Positions 6,536 to 13,368 of a stretch of 13,368 nucleotides of DNA are shown piece by piece. This DNA comes from Ilumatobacter sp. GTDB lineage: Bacteria; Actinomycetota; Acidimicrobiia; Acidimicrobiales; Ilumatobacteraceae. The position numbers and the translations under genes are program-made. The notes beneath the pieces were generated by a model. The model made no database searches. It saw nothing but the letters and a program-made list of their open reading frames with translations, and was not told the DNA's origin. Position 1 is the stretch's first letter, and every line of letters begins with the position of its first letter. The stretch is taken from assembly GCA_018666235.1 (NCBI GenBank), contig JABJAB010000093.1:1-13368 (forward strand), given 5' to 3'.

Positions 6536-8317
6536 TCAGAGACCGGGAATGAACTCTTGGCAAACGCCAAACGCCATGACGACAGCGGGGTCGGTGATGT
6601 CGATCGAATCGAGCACCTTCTCAAGCGTCGGGTCGCTCAGGATGTCAGCCACCGAGATGTCGGGCAGGCCGGCGCCTGCGTCACGAGCACAATCGAAGAA
6701 TGCGATGAGTTGGTCGATCTCGCCGTCTCCTTCCGGGATGAAGAAGTCGGCGTCGGTATTGTCCGAGCACGTCGAGCCGTCGACCGGCACCGTCAGACCA
6801 ATCAGATAGGCGTCGATGTCCGCCTGAACGCAGTCGATGATGCCGTAGGCCGTGTGGCCCTCAGCTTCAACGGTGTACAGGACGGCGGCGTCGAGAGAGT
6901 CGGCAAGTTCCCGCGACCACTCGTACGGAGTCGCAGGGTCACCGGTGTTGCCGATCACGACGATTGGTGCGGAGCCGGCGGCAGGGCCGATCACCAGCGG
7001 GTCGGTTGCCGCCTCGATCCCGAGGCAACCCGTCGAGGCCCGGAGCAAGTCGGCAAAGTAGGTCGACATGTCAGCAGCTTCCGTGGCGAGGATGCGTTGC
7101 TCATCAGCGTTCGGCCGGGCGGCATCATCGGCGCAGTTGATGAAACTGTTGGCCACCTGGGAATTGTCATAGGTGCCGTCAGATTGACGGCCGACGAGGG
7201 AGTCGCCGAGGACTTGCAGCAGGCTCCCGTCTTGCTCGATCGCTGCCGTAAAGAGCGCAGATGCGAGGAATGGCCACGACTCCTTGCTGTAGAGGGCAGC
7301 AGCGATACCGAGGTTGAGCTCGCCAGGCGTGAGCACCCGATCGGGGTCCTCGGTCGGGAACGATCCGACTTCGGCAATCTCGATTTCGAGCGCATCGATC
7401 ACCTCGAGGGTCGGACCGATTTCCTGCAGCACACAGTCGGTATCGGCGTCACACGCCGCCGCGAAGTTCTCGAGTGCTCGATCAAAGCCAGCACCCTGCT
7501 CACGGTCGAGTTCAGCGGAGTCACGCGTCGGCTTGACGGCGGCGTCGAGCACGAGCGCACGGACGTTGTCGGGGAAGAGTTCGGCGTACGTGGCACCGAG
7601 ACGGGTGCCGTAGGAGTAGCCGACGTAGCTCAGGCCGTCGTCACCGAGTGCCGCGCGCAGCAGATCCAAGTCGCGCGCCGCGTTGTTCGTGCCAACGTGC
7701 GTGGCGAGCGCATTCGTCTCCGCCGTGCACGTGTCGAGCTGGGCAGCCGTGTCGTCGACCAACTCCTGCCACCCGATGTCGTCGCCGTCGGCGAGCAACG
7801 TCACCTGATCGTCGAGGTCGTTGTCGCACGTGAGTGCGGTGCTGGCACCAACGCCGCGCGGATCAAAACTGACCAGGTCGAAACGTTGCAGGATCTCGGG
7901 CGACATGGTGAGCGGGATGAAGCCGAGCGAGTCGATGCCTGAGCCACCCGGGCCTCCTGGGTTGAAGACGAGCGAGCCCACTCGGTCGGCCGCCGGGCCG
8001 ACCGCGGCTGACCGGGCAACGGCGATATTGATCTGCTTGCCGTTCGGATCGTCGTAATCGAGCGGCGCCTTGAGGGTGGCGCACTCCAGCGAAACGGCGG
8101 TGTTCCCAGCATCGGAACACGAACTCCACTCGAGGGTGCCGGTATTGCCCAGCACGTCATCTGCCTGCACGTCGCCAGTTTCGCTGACGGTTGACTGGTC
8201 GGCCCGCTCTGACTGCACGCCCGATGAACTGCTCGTGCAGGCCGACGCAATCACTGCGCCTGCAGCGATGACTGCGACGACCTTCGTGCCAACGATGTGA
8301 CGGCGCGCGGCAATCAT
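6536..8317 (-). CDS. Secreted alpha/beta hydrolase lipoprotein, TAP/S33 peptidase type
   Basis: The protein resembles actinobacterial secreted tripeptidyl aminopeptidase-like hydrolases (SlpD/SlpE type), which cleave short N-terminal peptides or related amides. From the ATG at 8317 it has 593 residues. It starts with a lipoprotein signal peptide (basic MIAARRH, a hydrophobic stretch, then IASAC with Cys27) and a Ser-rich linker. The oxyanion-hole loop is NPGGPGGSG (about 119-127), followed by SFDPRGVGAS (about 150-159). The nucleophile is Ser235 in VGYSYGTRLG, the acid probably Asp460 in IGNTGDPATP and the base His488 in AEGHTAYG. Residues about 515-593 form an extra C-terminal module with two cysteines, outside the catalytic core. 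TACCTT lies six bases upstream of the ATG with no Shine-Dalgarno, which suggests a leaderless message. The open frame extends to 8494, but only the 8317 start gives a proper signal peptide. It lies 85 bases downstream of the LOG gene. Confidence 0.9.
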   Translation of the reverse strand: MIAARRHIVGTKVVAVIAAGAVIASACTSSSSGVQSERADQSTVSETGDVQADDVLGNTGTLEWSSCSDAGNTAVSLECATLKAPLDYDDPNGKQINIAVARSAAVGPAADRVGSLVFNPGGPGGSGIDSLGFIPLTMSPEILQRFDLVSFDPRGVGASTALTCDNDLDDQVTLLADGDDIGWQELVDDTAAQLDTCTAETNALATHVGTNNAARDLDLLRAALGDDGLSYVGYSYGTRLGATYAELFPDNVRALVLDAAVKPTRDSAELDREQGAGFDRALENFAAACDADTDCVLQEIGPTLEVIDALEIEIAEVGSFPTEDPDRVLTPGELNLGIAAALYSKESWPFLASALFTAAIEQDGSLLQVLGDSLVGRQSDGTYDNSQVANSFINCADDAARPNADEQRILATEAADMSTYFADLLRASTGCLGIEAATDPLVIGPAAGSAPIVVIGNTGDPATPYEWSRELADSLDAAVLYTVEAEGHTAYGIIDCVQADIDAYLIGLTVPVDGSTCSDNTDADFFIPEGDGEIDQLIAFFDCARDAGAGLPDISVADILSDPTLEKVLDSIDITDPAVVMAFGVCQEFIPGL

Positions 8318-8323
8318 GCTGCG

Positions 8324-8329
8324 AAGGTA
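8324..8329 (-). promoter_or_regulatory. Possible -10 hexamer of a leaderless hydrolase message
   Basis: TACCTT on the minus strand fits the actinobacterial TAnnnT pattern and ends six bases before the ATG at 8317. Transcription would then begin at or beside the start codon. There is no convincing -35 and no Shine-Dalgarno. Confidence 0.35.
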
Positions 8330-8402
8330 CCGCTGTCCTTGGCACGGATGGGTCCACCCCGAGGGCGAATCCGGCTGCGTGACCGTGTTGACCATGAGCG
8401 CG

Positions 8403-8984
8403 TCAGCCGACCCACTTGCGAGTGAACGAAGGCGCCGGGCCCGCGGCAATGGCCACGGCTTCGATTGGGTCGGTGGCCCGCTGCGCCAGATCACCGTGCT
8501 CGGGCTTCATGAATCCAGCAGCCACAGCGCCGTCGATGAAGTCGAACAGTGAAGCGAAGAAGCTCTGACCATTCACGTCGACGTCGAGGAAGACAATCGG
8601 CGCCGCGACAATCCCGAGCTGATTCCACGTCAGCACCTCGAATGCCTCTTCGTACGTGCCAAAGCCGCCTGGCAGCACCACGACTCCGTCAGAGAGCTCT
8701 GCCATCCGGGCCTTACGGGCGTGCATGTCGGGCAGGACCTCAAGGTTCGTGAGATTGACGTGACCAACCTCGAGAGCAAGCAGCTGCTCGGTGATGACGC
8801 CTGTCACCTCGGCGCCTGCATCGAGAACCGCATCGGCCACGATGCCCATCAACCCGACGTCACCGCCGCCGTAGACGAGGCCATGATCGGATGCAGCGAT
8901 GGCCGCACCCAACTCGACAGCAGCTGCCCGGAAGGCAGGATCGGTCCCGCTGCTCGAACCACAAAAGACACAGATGTTTGACAC
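8403..8984 (-). CDS. LOG-family protein (TIGR00730; possible cytokinin riboside phosphate phosphoribohydrolase)
   Basis: The 193-residue length and motifs fit the LOG (lonely guy) family. Its studied members hydrolyse N6-modified AMP to free cytokinin base and ribose 5-phosphate, and related members act on plain nucleoside monophosphates. The N-terminus SNICVFCGSSSGTDPAF is the usual first strand and loop. YGGGDVGLMG (about 38-47) and MHARKARM (87-94) follow, and PGGFGTYEE (105-113) is the family nucleotide-binding and catalytic signature. The start is GTG at 8984; the canonical N-terminus right after it supports this choice, although no clear ribosome binding site is visible. It is probably cytoplasmic. 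The hydrolase follows on the same strand, and the acyl-CoA dehydrogenase diverges on the other side. The bacterial role is often unclear; PpnN-like nucleotide hydrolysis is an alternative. Confidence 0.93.
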   Translation of the reverse strand: MSNICVFCGSSSGTDPAFRAAAVELGAAIAASDHGLVYGGGDVGLMGIVADAVLDAGAEVTGVITEQLLALEVGHVNLTNLEVLPDMHARKARMAELSDGVVVLPGGFGTYEEAFEVLTWNQLGIVAAPIVFLDVDVNGQSFFASLFDFIDGAVAAGFMKPEHGDLAQRATDPIEAVAIAAGPAPSFTRKWVG

Positions 8985-9037
8985 GAGTCACATCGTGGCA
9001 GCAGCGCACAGATTCACCTCACTCGGTGACCCATGGG

Positions 9038-9043
9038 TACTCT
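9038..9043 (+). promoter_or_regulatory. Possible -10 hexamer of a leaderless acyl-CoA dehydrogenase message
   Basis: TACTCT matches TAnnnT and ends eight bases before the ATG at 9052. No Shine-Dalgarno sequence lies in that gap. If functional, it supports 9052 as the start over the ATG at 8974, which would overlap the divergent LOG gene. Confidence 0.35.
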
Positions 9044-9051
9044 CGCCTCTC

Positions 9052-10674
9052 ATGGGAATCGCCACTCCTGACCTGCCCGCTTGCGCTGATGCCATCGACC
9101 TCGCTGATCGGGTGGTGGGCAAAGCTGTCCGTCGCTTGTCGGCACTCGACGGTGGCGCCGACACCAACCAGGTGTTGGCCTACGACATTGCGCACGCCGC
9201 TTCTGCAGTCGCCACCGCCAAGTCGTTGATCGACTACGGCAACAAGGGCGAGACCGAAGCAAAGATCTGCTGCGCGTTCGCCGCAGACATGCTCCATGAC
9301 CTTGCTGGCAAGGTGCTCGGACGCGAGGACGACTGGGGTGTGGATCGCGACCCGCTCGCCAACGCTCACGCGTTCATCGCCCAGTTCCGTGCTGCGGAGT
9401 TCTTGGCGTCGCTGGCCGACCAGGCCGGCCCGAGTCACCTGTCAAGCGACATGGAGATGGTGGCTGACACCTTCGATGCGTTTGCCCAGAACGTCATCGC
9501 CCCTCACGCAGAGCACGTGCATCGCACCAACGCTGACGTACCTGAAGAAATCATTACCGGCATGGCCGAACTCGGAGCGTTCGGCCTCAGCGTGCCCACC
9601 GAGTACGGCGGCTACTCAGAGGGCGGCGACGAGGAGTACATCGCCATGGTCGCTGCGACCGAGGCGCTGTCGAAGGCCAGCCTGGGTATCGGCGGCTCAC
9701 TGATCACACGACCCGAGATTCTGACCCGGGCGCTTGTCAAGGGCGGGACCGAGGAGCAGAAACACAAGTGGCTGCCGCTCCTGGCGACCGCCGAGGTGAT
9801 GCCCGCTGTTGCGGTGACCGAGCCCGACTACGGCTCCGACGTGGCCGGCATCAAGGTCATGGCCACACCGGCCGAGGGCCCGAACGGCGAAGCCGGCTGG
9901 GTCATCAACGGCGTGAAGACATGGTGCACGTTCGGCGCTCGCGCTGACGCACTGACGCTGCTGGCCCGCACCGACCCCGATCGCTCGAAGACCCACCGCG
10001 GACTCTCGCTCTTCATCGTTCCGAAGCCGCGCGGCGACGCCCACGGGTTCGAGCTGACCCAGGACATTGACGGCACGCCGACCGGCGGCAAGATGGAAGG
10101 TCGCCCGATCGACACGATCGGCTACCGCGGCATGCACTCCTATGAAATTGCGCTCGAGGACTGGTGGGTGCCCGCCGAGAATCAGATCGGAATGGAAGAA
10201 GGTCTCGGTAAGGGCTTCTACTACCAGATGGCCGGTTTCGAGAACGGCCGGCTGCAGACCGCGGCCCGGGCCGTCGGCGTCATGCAGGCCGCCTACGAGC
10301 TCGGCCTCGACTATGCCGAGAACCGCAAGGTGTTCGGTGAGTCGATCCTTGATTACCAACTGATCCGCGCCAAGCTCGGTCGGATCGCTGTCCTCACTCA
10401 AGCCGGTCGCCAATTCAGCTACGCCGTCGCGACGCTCATGGCCAAGGGCCAGGGCCAGATGGAAGCATCGATGGTCAAGGCCTACGTCTGCAAGGCAGCC
10501 GAGTGGGTGACCCGCGAGTCAATGCAGATCCACGGCGGTATGGGCTACGCCGAAGAATACGAAGTGAGTCGCCTGTTCGTCGATGCGCGCGTGTTGAGCA
10601 TCTTCGAAGGCGCCGACGAAACCCTTTGCCTCAAGGTCATCGCCCGTCAGCTCATCGCCAGCAGCGAAGCCTGA
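9052..10674 (+). CDS. mcd: Acyl-CoA dehydrogenase, probable (2S)-methylsuccinyl-CoA dehydrogenase
   Basis: From the ATG at 9052 the protein has 540 residues, longer than ordinary acyl-CoA dehydrogenases (about 380). The first 130 or so form an N-terminal extension (with LAYDIAHAASAV and KICCAFAADM) of the kind found in methylsuccinyl-CoA dehydrogenase, the FAD enzyme that makes mesaconyl-CoA in the ethylmalonyl-CoA pathway. The catalytic part has AVTEPDYGSDVAG (FAD loop, about 254-266), GFENGR (395-400), IHGGMGY (493-499) and IFEGADETLCL. Glu519 in the last motif aligns with the catalytic base of medium-chain enzymes. Upstream in-frame starts at 8974 (ATG) and 8995 (GTG) are possible; 8974 would overlap the LOG start by 11 bases. 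No ccr, ecm or other pathway gene is in the window. A different branched or dicarboxylic acyl-CoA substrate is possible. It converges on the DinB-like gene with a 16-base gap. Confidence 0.87.
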   Translation: MGIATPDLPACADAIDLADRVVGKAVRRLSALDGGADTNQVLAYDIAHAASAVATAKSLIDYGNKGETEAKICCAFAADMLHDLAGKVLGREDDWGVDRDPLANAHAFIAQFRAAEFLASLADQAGPSHLSSDMEMVADTFDAFAQNVIAPHAEHVHRTNADVPEEIITGMAELGAFGLSVPTEYGGYSEGGDEEYIAMVAATEALSKASLGIGGSLITRPEILTRALVKGGTEEQKHKWLPLLATAEVMPAVAVTEPDYGSDVAGIKVMATPAEGPNGEAGWVINGVKTWCTFGARADALTLLARTDPDRSKTHRGLSLFIVPKPRGDAHGFELTQDIDGTPTGGKMEGRPIDTIGYRGMHSYEIALEDWWVPAENQIGMEEGLGKGFYYQMAGFENGRLQTAARAVGVMQAAYELGLDYAENRKVFGESILDYQLIRAKLGRIAVLTQAGRQFSYAVATLMAKGQGQMEASMVKAYVCKAAEWVTRESMQIHGGMGYAEEYEVSRLFVDARVLSIFEGADETLCLKVIARQLIASSEA

Positions 10675-10690
10675 CCGGACAACCGCTCGC

Positions 10691-11374
10691 TCACTCAGAG
10701 ACATCCTCGAGCGGAAGCCCGTACGGGCTCGCCACCGTCACGTAGGGCTCAGCATCGCCGGTCCAGTCCATCGACAGAATTTGTGCCGCACTTCGTCGTC
10801 CGCTGAACGCCCGCAGCAGATCAAACGCAGATCCCGTCAACACCGCGACCGGTTCACCATCGCCCGACTGCCACACCTGCGGACCCGCTTCGACCCGCAC
10901 CACGGGCAGCCCAGCATGCTCGGCACGTTCGCAGAAGAACGGGCCATAACGTTCGAGTCCCATTCGCACCGCGGCCGTGTCGCGGTCACCTTGTCGCCCC
11001 AACGCCTGAAGGACGTCGTGGTAGTGCGTGATGAGGTCGGCACCCGCGCGCATTGGCATCACCGGGTTGACCTCACCCAGTGCGTCGAACCCAGGCGCCA
11101 GCGCACTCCATTCGTCACAGATCTGATCCAGCGTCTTGTCGGCCCGACTGCTGACGTGGACCTCAGTCCAGCTGTCGGCGCCAATGTCGGCCAAATTGTC
11201 CGAGAGGATGTCGTCGACGATGCCGACCACGTGCGCAATCACATCTCGGATCGCCCAGGCAGGCGACTGCGGAACCCGCAGTTCGGCTTCGGCAGCCGTC
11301 AGGCTGCGTCCCAAAGCAATCATCTCCGTCCGGAGATCGGCGTAGACGTCAGTATTCGCTGGCCGGTTCATCAT
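10691..11374 (-). CDS. Mycothiol-dependent maleylpyruvate isomerase-family (DinB-like) protein
   Basis: The sequence follows the pattern of TIGR03083-type proteins, four-helix DinB-like metalloenzymes of actinobacteria, some of which use mycothiol as cofactor or substrate. It has 227 residues from the ATG at 11374. AWAIRDVIAHVVG (about 39-51) gives the first metal-ligand His (residue 48). AGADLITHYHDVLQALG (about 110-126) carries a D-xxx-H-xx-D pattern that probably gives the other ligands. The C-terminal FDLLRAFSGRRS, then MDWTGDAEPY, is the usual closing domain. There is no signal peptide, so it is cytoplasmic. GATACT ends seven bases before this ATG with no Shine-Dalgarno, suggesting a leaderless start; ATG 11371 and GTG 11389 are alternatives. 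The actual reaction is unknown: the family includes isomerases, S-transferases and many uncharacterised members. Confidence 0.86.
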   Translation of the reverse strand: MMNRPANTDVYADLRTEMIALGRSLTAAEAELRVPQSPAWAIRDVIAHVVGIVDDILSDNLADIGADSWTEVHVSSRADKTLDQICDEWSALAPGFDALGEVNPVMPMRAGADLITHYHDVLQALGRQGDRDTAAVRMGLERYGPFFCERAEHAGLPVVRVEAGPQVWQSGDGEPVAVLTGSAFDLLRAFSGRRSAAQILSMDWTGDAEPYVTVASPYGLPLEDVSE

Positions 11375-11381
11375 GGAGGCG

Positions 11382-11387
11382 AGTATC
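11382..11387 (-). promoter_or_regulatory. Possible -10 hexamer of a leaderless DinB-like gene message
   Basis: GATACT on the minus strand differs from TATAAT at two positions and ends seven bases before the ATG at 11374. The gap lacks any Shine-Dalgarno. The layout matches those upstream of the hydrolase and the acyl-CoA dehydrogenase. Confidence 0.3.
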
Positions 11388-11496
11388 ACAGCGAGGACGA
11401 TGCCGCGTGGCCTCGGACAACGATGCCACCACGGTCACCAGGCCAACAATGAGATCCAACATCCCTCTGCACTCTCCGCTCCGAACACTCTGTGTG

Positions 11497-12303
11497 ATGA
11501 TTTTCGAGTTCGACCCAGAACGCCGCGGATCGACAGACCGTGACCGACGTCGCCACACCTCGCGCTCGGTGCAGCGTCTGTTCGGCGCCGTTGGCCTGGC
11601 ATTTGCCATCGCCGGCTGCGGAAGTGATGCCCCGGCCGCATCGGTGCAGGGCCCAACCACGCCCCCCATCGCAACCGCTGCGCCGAGCACCGAACCGGAA
11701 CCTGTGCCCTTGACCGAGCCCACCACCGTCGAGCCCGAGCCGGCCGACACGATGCCAGAGACCACGCTCGCAGCGCCGTCCGAAGCGCCGGCGCGTCCAT
11801 GTCGCCGACTGACCGACTTCGATGACGGCCAAGGTTGGGTCATCGTCAACGACGGCGTCATGGGCGGCCGCTCCAACGGCGCCGTCGAGTTCGCTGACTC
11901 GGCGATGCAGTTCACCGGCGACGTCGTGACGGCGGGCGGCGGCTTCACGTCAGTTCGCCTGCCGTTGGCCGGCGATGAGCTCACCGACTCCGAGTCACTC
12001 GTGCTGCGTGTTCGAGCGGATGAACGCACCTACGGACTGACGCTGGCAGACAGCGCTCAAGCCGGCCGCCGGGCAATCTCGCACGGAGCCGGCCTGACCA
12101 CCGATGGACCGACCGATGCCGACGGATGGCAGAAGGCCGAACTCTCGTATGCCGAGTTGCAGCCATCGGTGTTCGGCCAACCCCTCGACGCTCCGCCGTT
12201 CGAGCCCAACCTCGCGATCGAGATCGGCATCATCATCTCTGACGGCATTGACGGCCCGTTCGCCCTCGAGGTCGACTGGATCGATGCCTGCAGAGGCCAG
12301 TAG
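11497..12303 (+). CDS. CIA30-domain lipoprotein
   Basis: A 268-residue protein from the ATG at 11497. A basic stretch (RDRRRHTSR) and a hydrophobic segment (LFGAVGLAFAIAG) lead to a lipobox, AIAGC, with Cys41. A Pro/Thr/Glu-rich spacer of about 60 residues follows, typical of actinobacterial lipoproteins. The rest (about 103-266) looks like a CIA30 domain, first known from mitochondrial complex I assembly factor NDUFAF1. Its galactose-binding-like signature is visible: RLTDFDD, VNDGVMGGRSNG, TGDVVTAGGGFTSVRLPL and the late VDWIDAC. The bacterial role is unknown; binding a ligand or partner at the outer membrane face is an inference. The N-terminus is uncertain. GTG at 11569 would give a compact 16-residue signal (MQRLFGAVGLAFAIAG), and ATG 11449 and 11407 are also in frame. 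It is divergent from the DinB-like gene. Confidence 0.8.
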   Translation: MIFEFDPERRGSTDRDRRRHTSRSVQRLFGAVGLAFAIAGCGSDAPAASVQGPTTPPIATAAPSTEPEPVPLTEPTTVEPEPADTMPETTLAAPSEAPARPCRRLTDFDDGQGWVIVNDGVMGGRSNGAVEFADSAMQFTGDVVTAGGGFTSVRLPLAGDELTDSESLVLRVRADERTYGLTLADSAQAGRRAISHGAGLTTDGPTDADGWQKAELSYAELQPSVFGQPLDAPPFEPNLAIEIGIIISDGIDGPFALEVDWIDACRGQ

Positions 12304-12348
12304 ACGCACAGCGGACAATCACCGCGATCTCGCCCCGCATCGTTGTGG

Positions 12349-12354
12349 AAGGAG
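12349..12354 (+). promoter_or_regulatory. Strong Shine-Dalgarno-like AAGGAG, oddly spaced
   Basis: AAGGAG is the best ribosome-binding match in this part of the window. It lies 17 bases before the ATG at 12372, too far for normal use, but 8 bases before an in-frame CTG at 12363. The spacing raises the question of which codon starts the threonine-aldolase-like protein. Confidence 0.5.
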
Positions 12355-12371
12355 ATGCAACACTGGCGGCC

Positions 12372-13368
12372 ATGGCCGAGATCGAGCTTCGTTCAGACAA
12401 TGCTGCCGCAGTCGCACCCGAGATCCTCGAGGCGGTTGCTGCCGCTAATGCCGGCTCGGCGCTGGCGTACGGCGACGACGCCGTGACGGCCCGGCTCGAG
12501 GAGGTCGTGCGTGACGTGTTCGAGCAGCCCGCAGCACGGGTCTTTCCCGTCACGAGCGGAACTGCCGCTAACGCCTTGGCGCTGACATCGATCTGCCCGC
12601 CGTGGGGCGCCGTGTTGTGCCACGAATCAGCGCACATTTTGAACAGCGAGGGTGGCGCCACCTCGATGCTTGGTGGCGGTGCAGTGATGCGCGGCGTGTC
12701 CGGCCACAGCCACCGGGTGCACCCCGACGGCCTCGAAACGGCACTCGGCGCGGTCCGCTGGGGCGACCCACATCACTCACAACCCGCGGTGCTTTCGCTC
12801 ACACAACCCACCGACATGGGCACGATCTACACGGTCGACGAGGTCAGCGCCTTGGCCGACATCGCGCACGGTCGCGGGTTGCGGGTCCACATCGACGGAG
12901 CGCGCATCGCCAATGCAATGGCGCGACTGGGTTGCTCCCCCGCCGAGATCACCTGGCAGGCCGGTGTTGACGTCGTCTCACTCGGAGCCACGAAGAACGG
13001 AGCGCTCTCGGCCGAGGCAATCGTCGTCTTCGACGAGGACGCAGCCGACCAACTCGTTTACCGCACGAAACGCTCCGGCCATGTGACGTCGAAGATGCGA
13101 TTCCAGTCGGCCCAGCTCATTGCGTACCTCACCGACGATCTGTGGTTGCGGCTGGCCGGTCATTCGAATCGACAAATGGAGCGGTTGGCCACCGGCCTGC
13201 TCGACGCTGGCGTGGAGTTCCTCAACCCACCCGACGTCAACATGTTGTTCGCCCGTGTCCCGGACGGGGCAGCCACACGGTTGGAGGCGGCTGGTCTGCT
13301 CTTCTACCGGATCGGCCCCGGCGTCATCCGCCTTGTCACGAGCTGGCAGACCACCGATGACGACATCG
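12372..13368 (+). CDS. Threonine-aldolase-family PLP enzyme (3' partial)
   Basis: A fold-type I PLP enzyme of the threonine aldolase/beta-eliminating lyase family, which typically splits L-threonine or related beta-hydroxy amino acids into glycine and an aldehyde. Of the protein, 332 residues are visible; the frame is open at the right edge and the stop lies outside. Motifs in order: RSDNAA (7-12), SGTAAN phosphate loop (62-67), CHESAH (83-88; His84 should stack on PLP), HIDGARIANA (173-182; Asp175 binds the pyridine nitrogen, Arg178 the carboxylate) and SLGATKNGAL with the Schiff-base Lys208. The middle segment is TQPTDMGTIY rather than the ENTHN-type motif of classical LtaE, so it belongs to a side group whose substrate is less sure. 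The start is uncertain: ATG 12372 fits the family N-terminus, but AAGGAG is better placed for CTG 12363, and GTG 12345 is also in frame. Confidence 0.9.
   Translation, partial: MAEIELRSDNAAAVAPEILEAVAAANAGSALAYGDDAVTARLEEVVRDVFEQPAARVFPVTSGTAANALALTSICPPWGAVLCHESAHILNSEGGATSMLGGGAVMRGVSGHSHRVHPDGLETALGAVRWGDPHHSQPAVLSLTQPTDMGTIYTVDEVSALADIAHGRGLRVHIDGARIANAMARLGCSPAEITWQAGVDVVSLGATKNGALSAEAIVVFDEDAADQLVYRTKRSGHVTSKMRFQSAQLIAYLTDDLWLRLAGHSNRQMERLATGLLDAGVEFLNPPDVNMLFARVPDGAATRLEAAGLLFYRIGPGVIRLVTSWQTTDDDI

Noticed and set aside
6449..7942. Long open frame of 497 codons on the plus strand
   Set aside because: It lies wholly antisense to the hydrolase, whose frame has a full catalytic triad and signal peptide. 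Long antisense frames are expected in GC-rich genes.
8318..8494. N-terminal extension of the hydrolase frame
   Set aside because: Starting at 8494 would bury the lipoprotein signal peptide about 60 residues inside and overlap the LOG gene.
8899..9051. Longer N-terminus for the acyl-CoA dehydrogenase
   Set aside because: It overlaps the start of the divergent LOG gene; the ATG at 9052 gives a length typical of methylsuccinyl-CoA dehydrogenase and leaves room for divergent promoters. The 8974 start is not excluded.
10675..10690. Terminator between the convergent mcd and DinB-like genes
   Set aside because: The 16-base gap shows no stem-loop or T-run.

Overview
This is a GC-rich bacterial window with dense gene packing and many GTG starts. 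It carries a class I ribonucleotide reductase, a mycothiol-type DinB enzyme, lipoproteins with long Pro/Thr/Glu linkers, and an acyl-CoA dehydrogenase of the methylsuccinyl-CoA type. Together these suggest an actinobacterium, perhaps a marine Acidimicrobiia (Ilumatobacter-like). That placement is inferred from gene content and style; no rRNA or other marker is present.

Layout. (1) 3-950 (+) is the end of a lipoprotein with an HExxH metalloprotease signature. 989-2131 (+) is a CaiB/BaiF family III CoA-transferase. (2) 8984 down to 2158 is a run of minus-strand genes: a LOG-family protein, a secreted TAP-type alpha/beta hydrolase lipoprotein, a small hypothetical protein, then nrdA and nrdB overlapping as TGATG. 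About 245 bases lie between the hypothetical gene and nrdA. They hold a possible promoter and two near-identical 16-bp palindromes, 42 bp apart, that look like NrdR boxes. (3) 9052-10674 (+) is a methylsuccinyl-CoA dehydrogenase-like protein, divergent from the LOG gene. It converges on a mycothiol-dependent (DinB/maleylpyruvate isomerase-like) protein at 10691-11374 (-). (4) 11497-12303 (+) is a lipoprotein with a CIA30 domain. It is followed by a threonine-aldolase-family PLP enzyme that runs off the right edge.

How the genes work together. The only clear functional unit is nrdAB, which makes deoxyribonucleotides, with its likely operator. The CoA-transferase and the acyl-CoA dehydrogenase both act on acyl-CoA thioesters but lie about 7 kb apart and form no operon. 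Three proteins (metalloprotease, hydrolase, CIA30) carry lipoprotein signals and so act outside the cytoplasmic membrane.

I saw no mobile element, CRISPR array, tRNA, rRNA or recognisable riboswitch. Most of the window looks like ordinary chromosomal housekeeping and accessory metabolism. The most interesting signals are the paired NrdR-like operator, the extra C-terminal cysteine module on the hydrolase, the acidic-repeat metalloprotease lipoprotein, and several starts that look leaderless.
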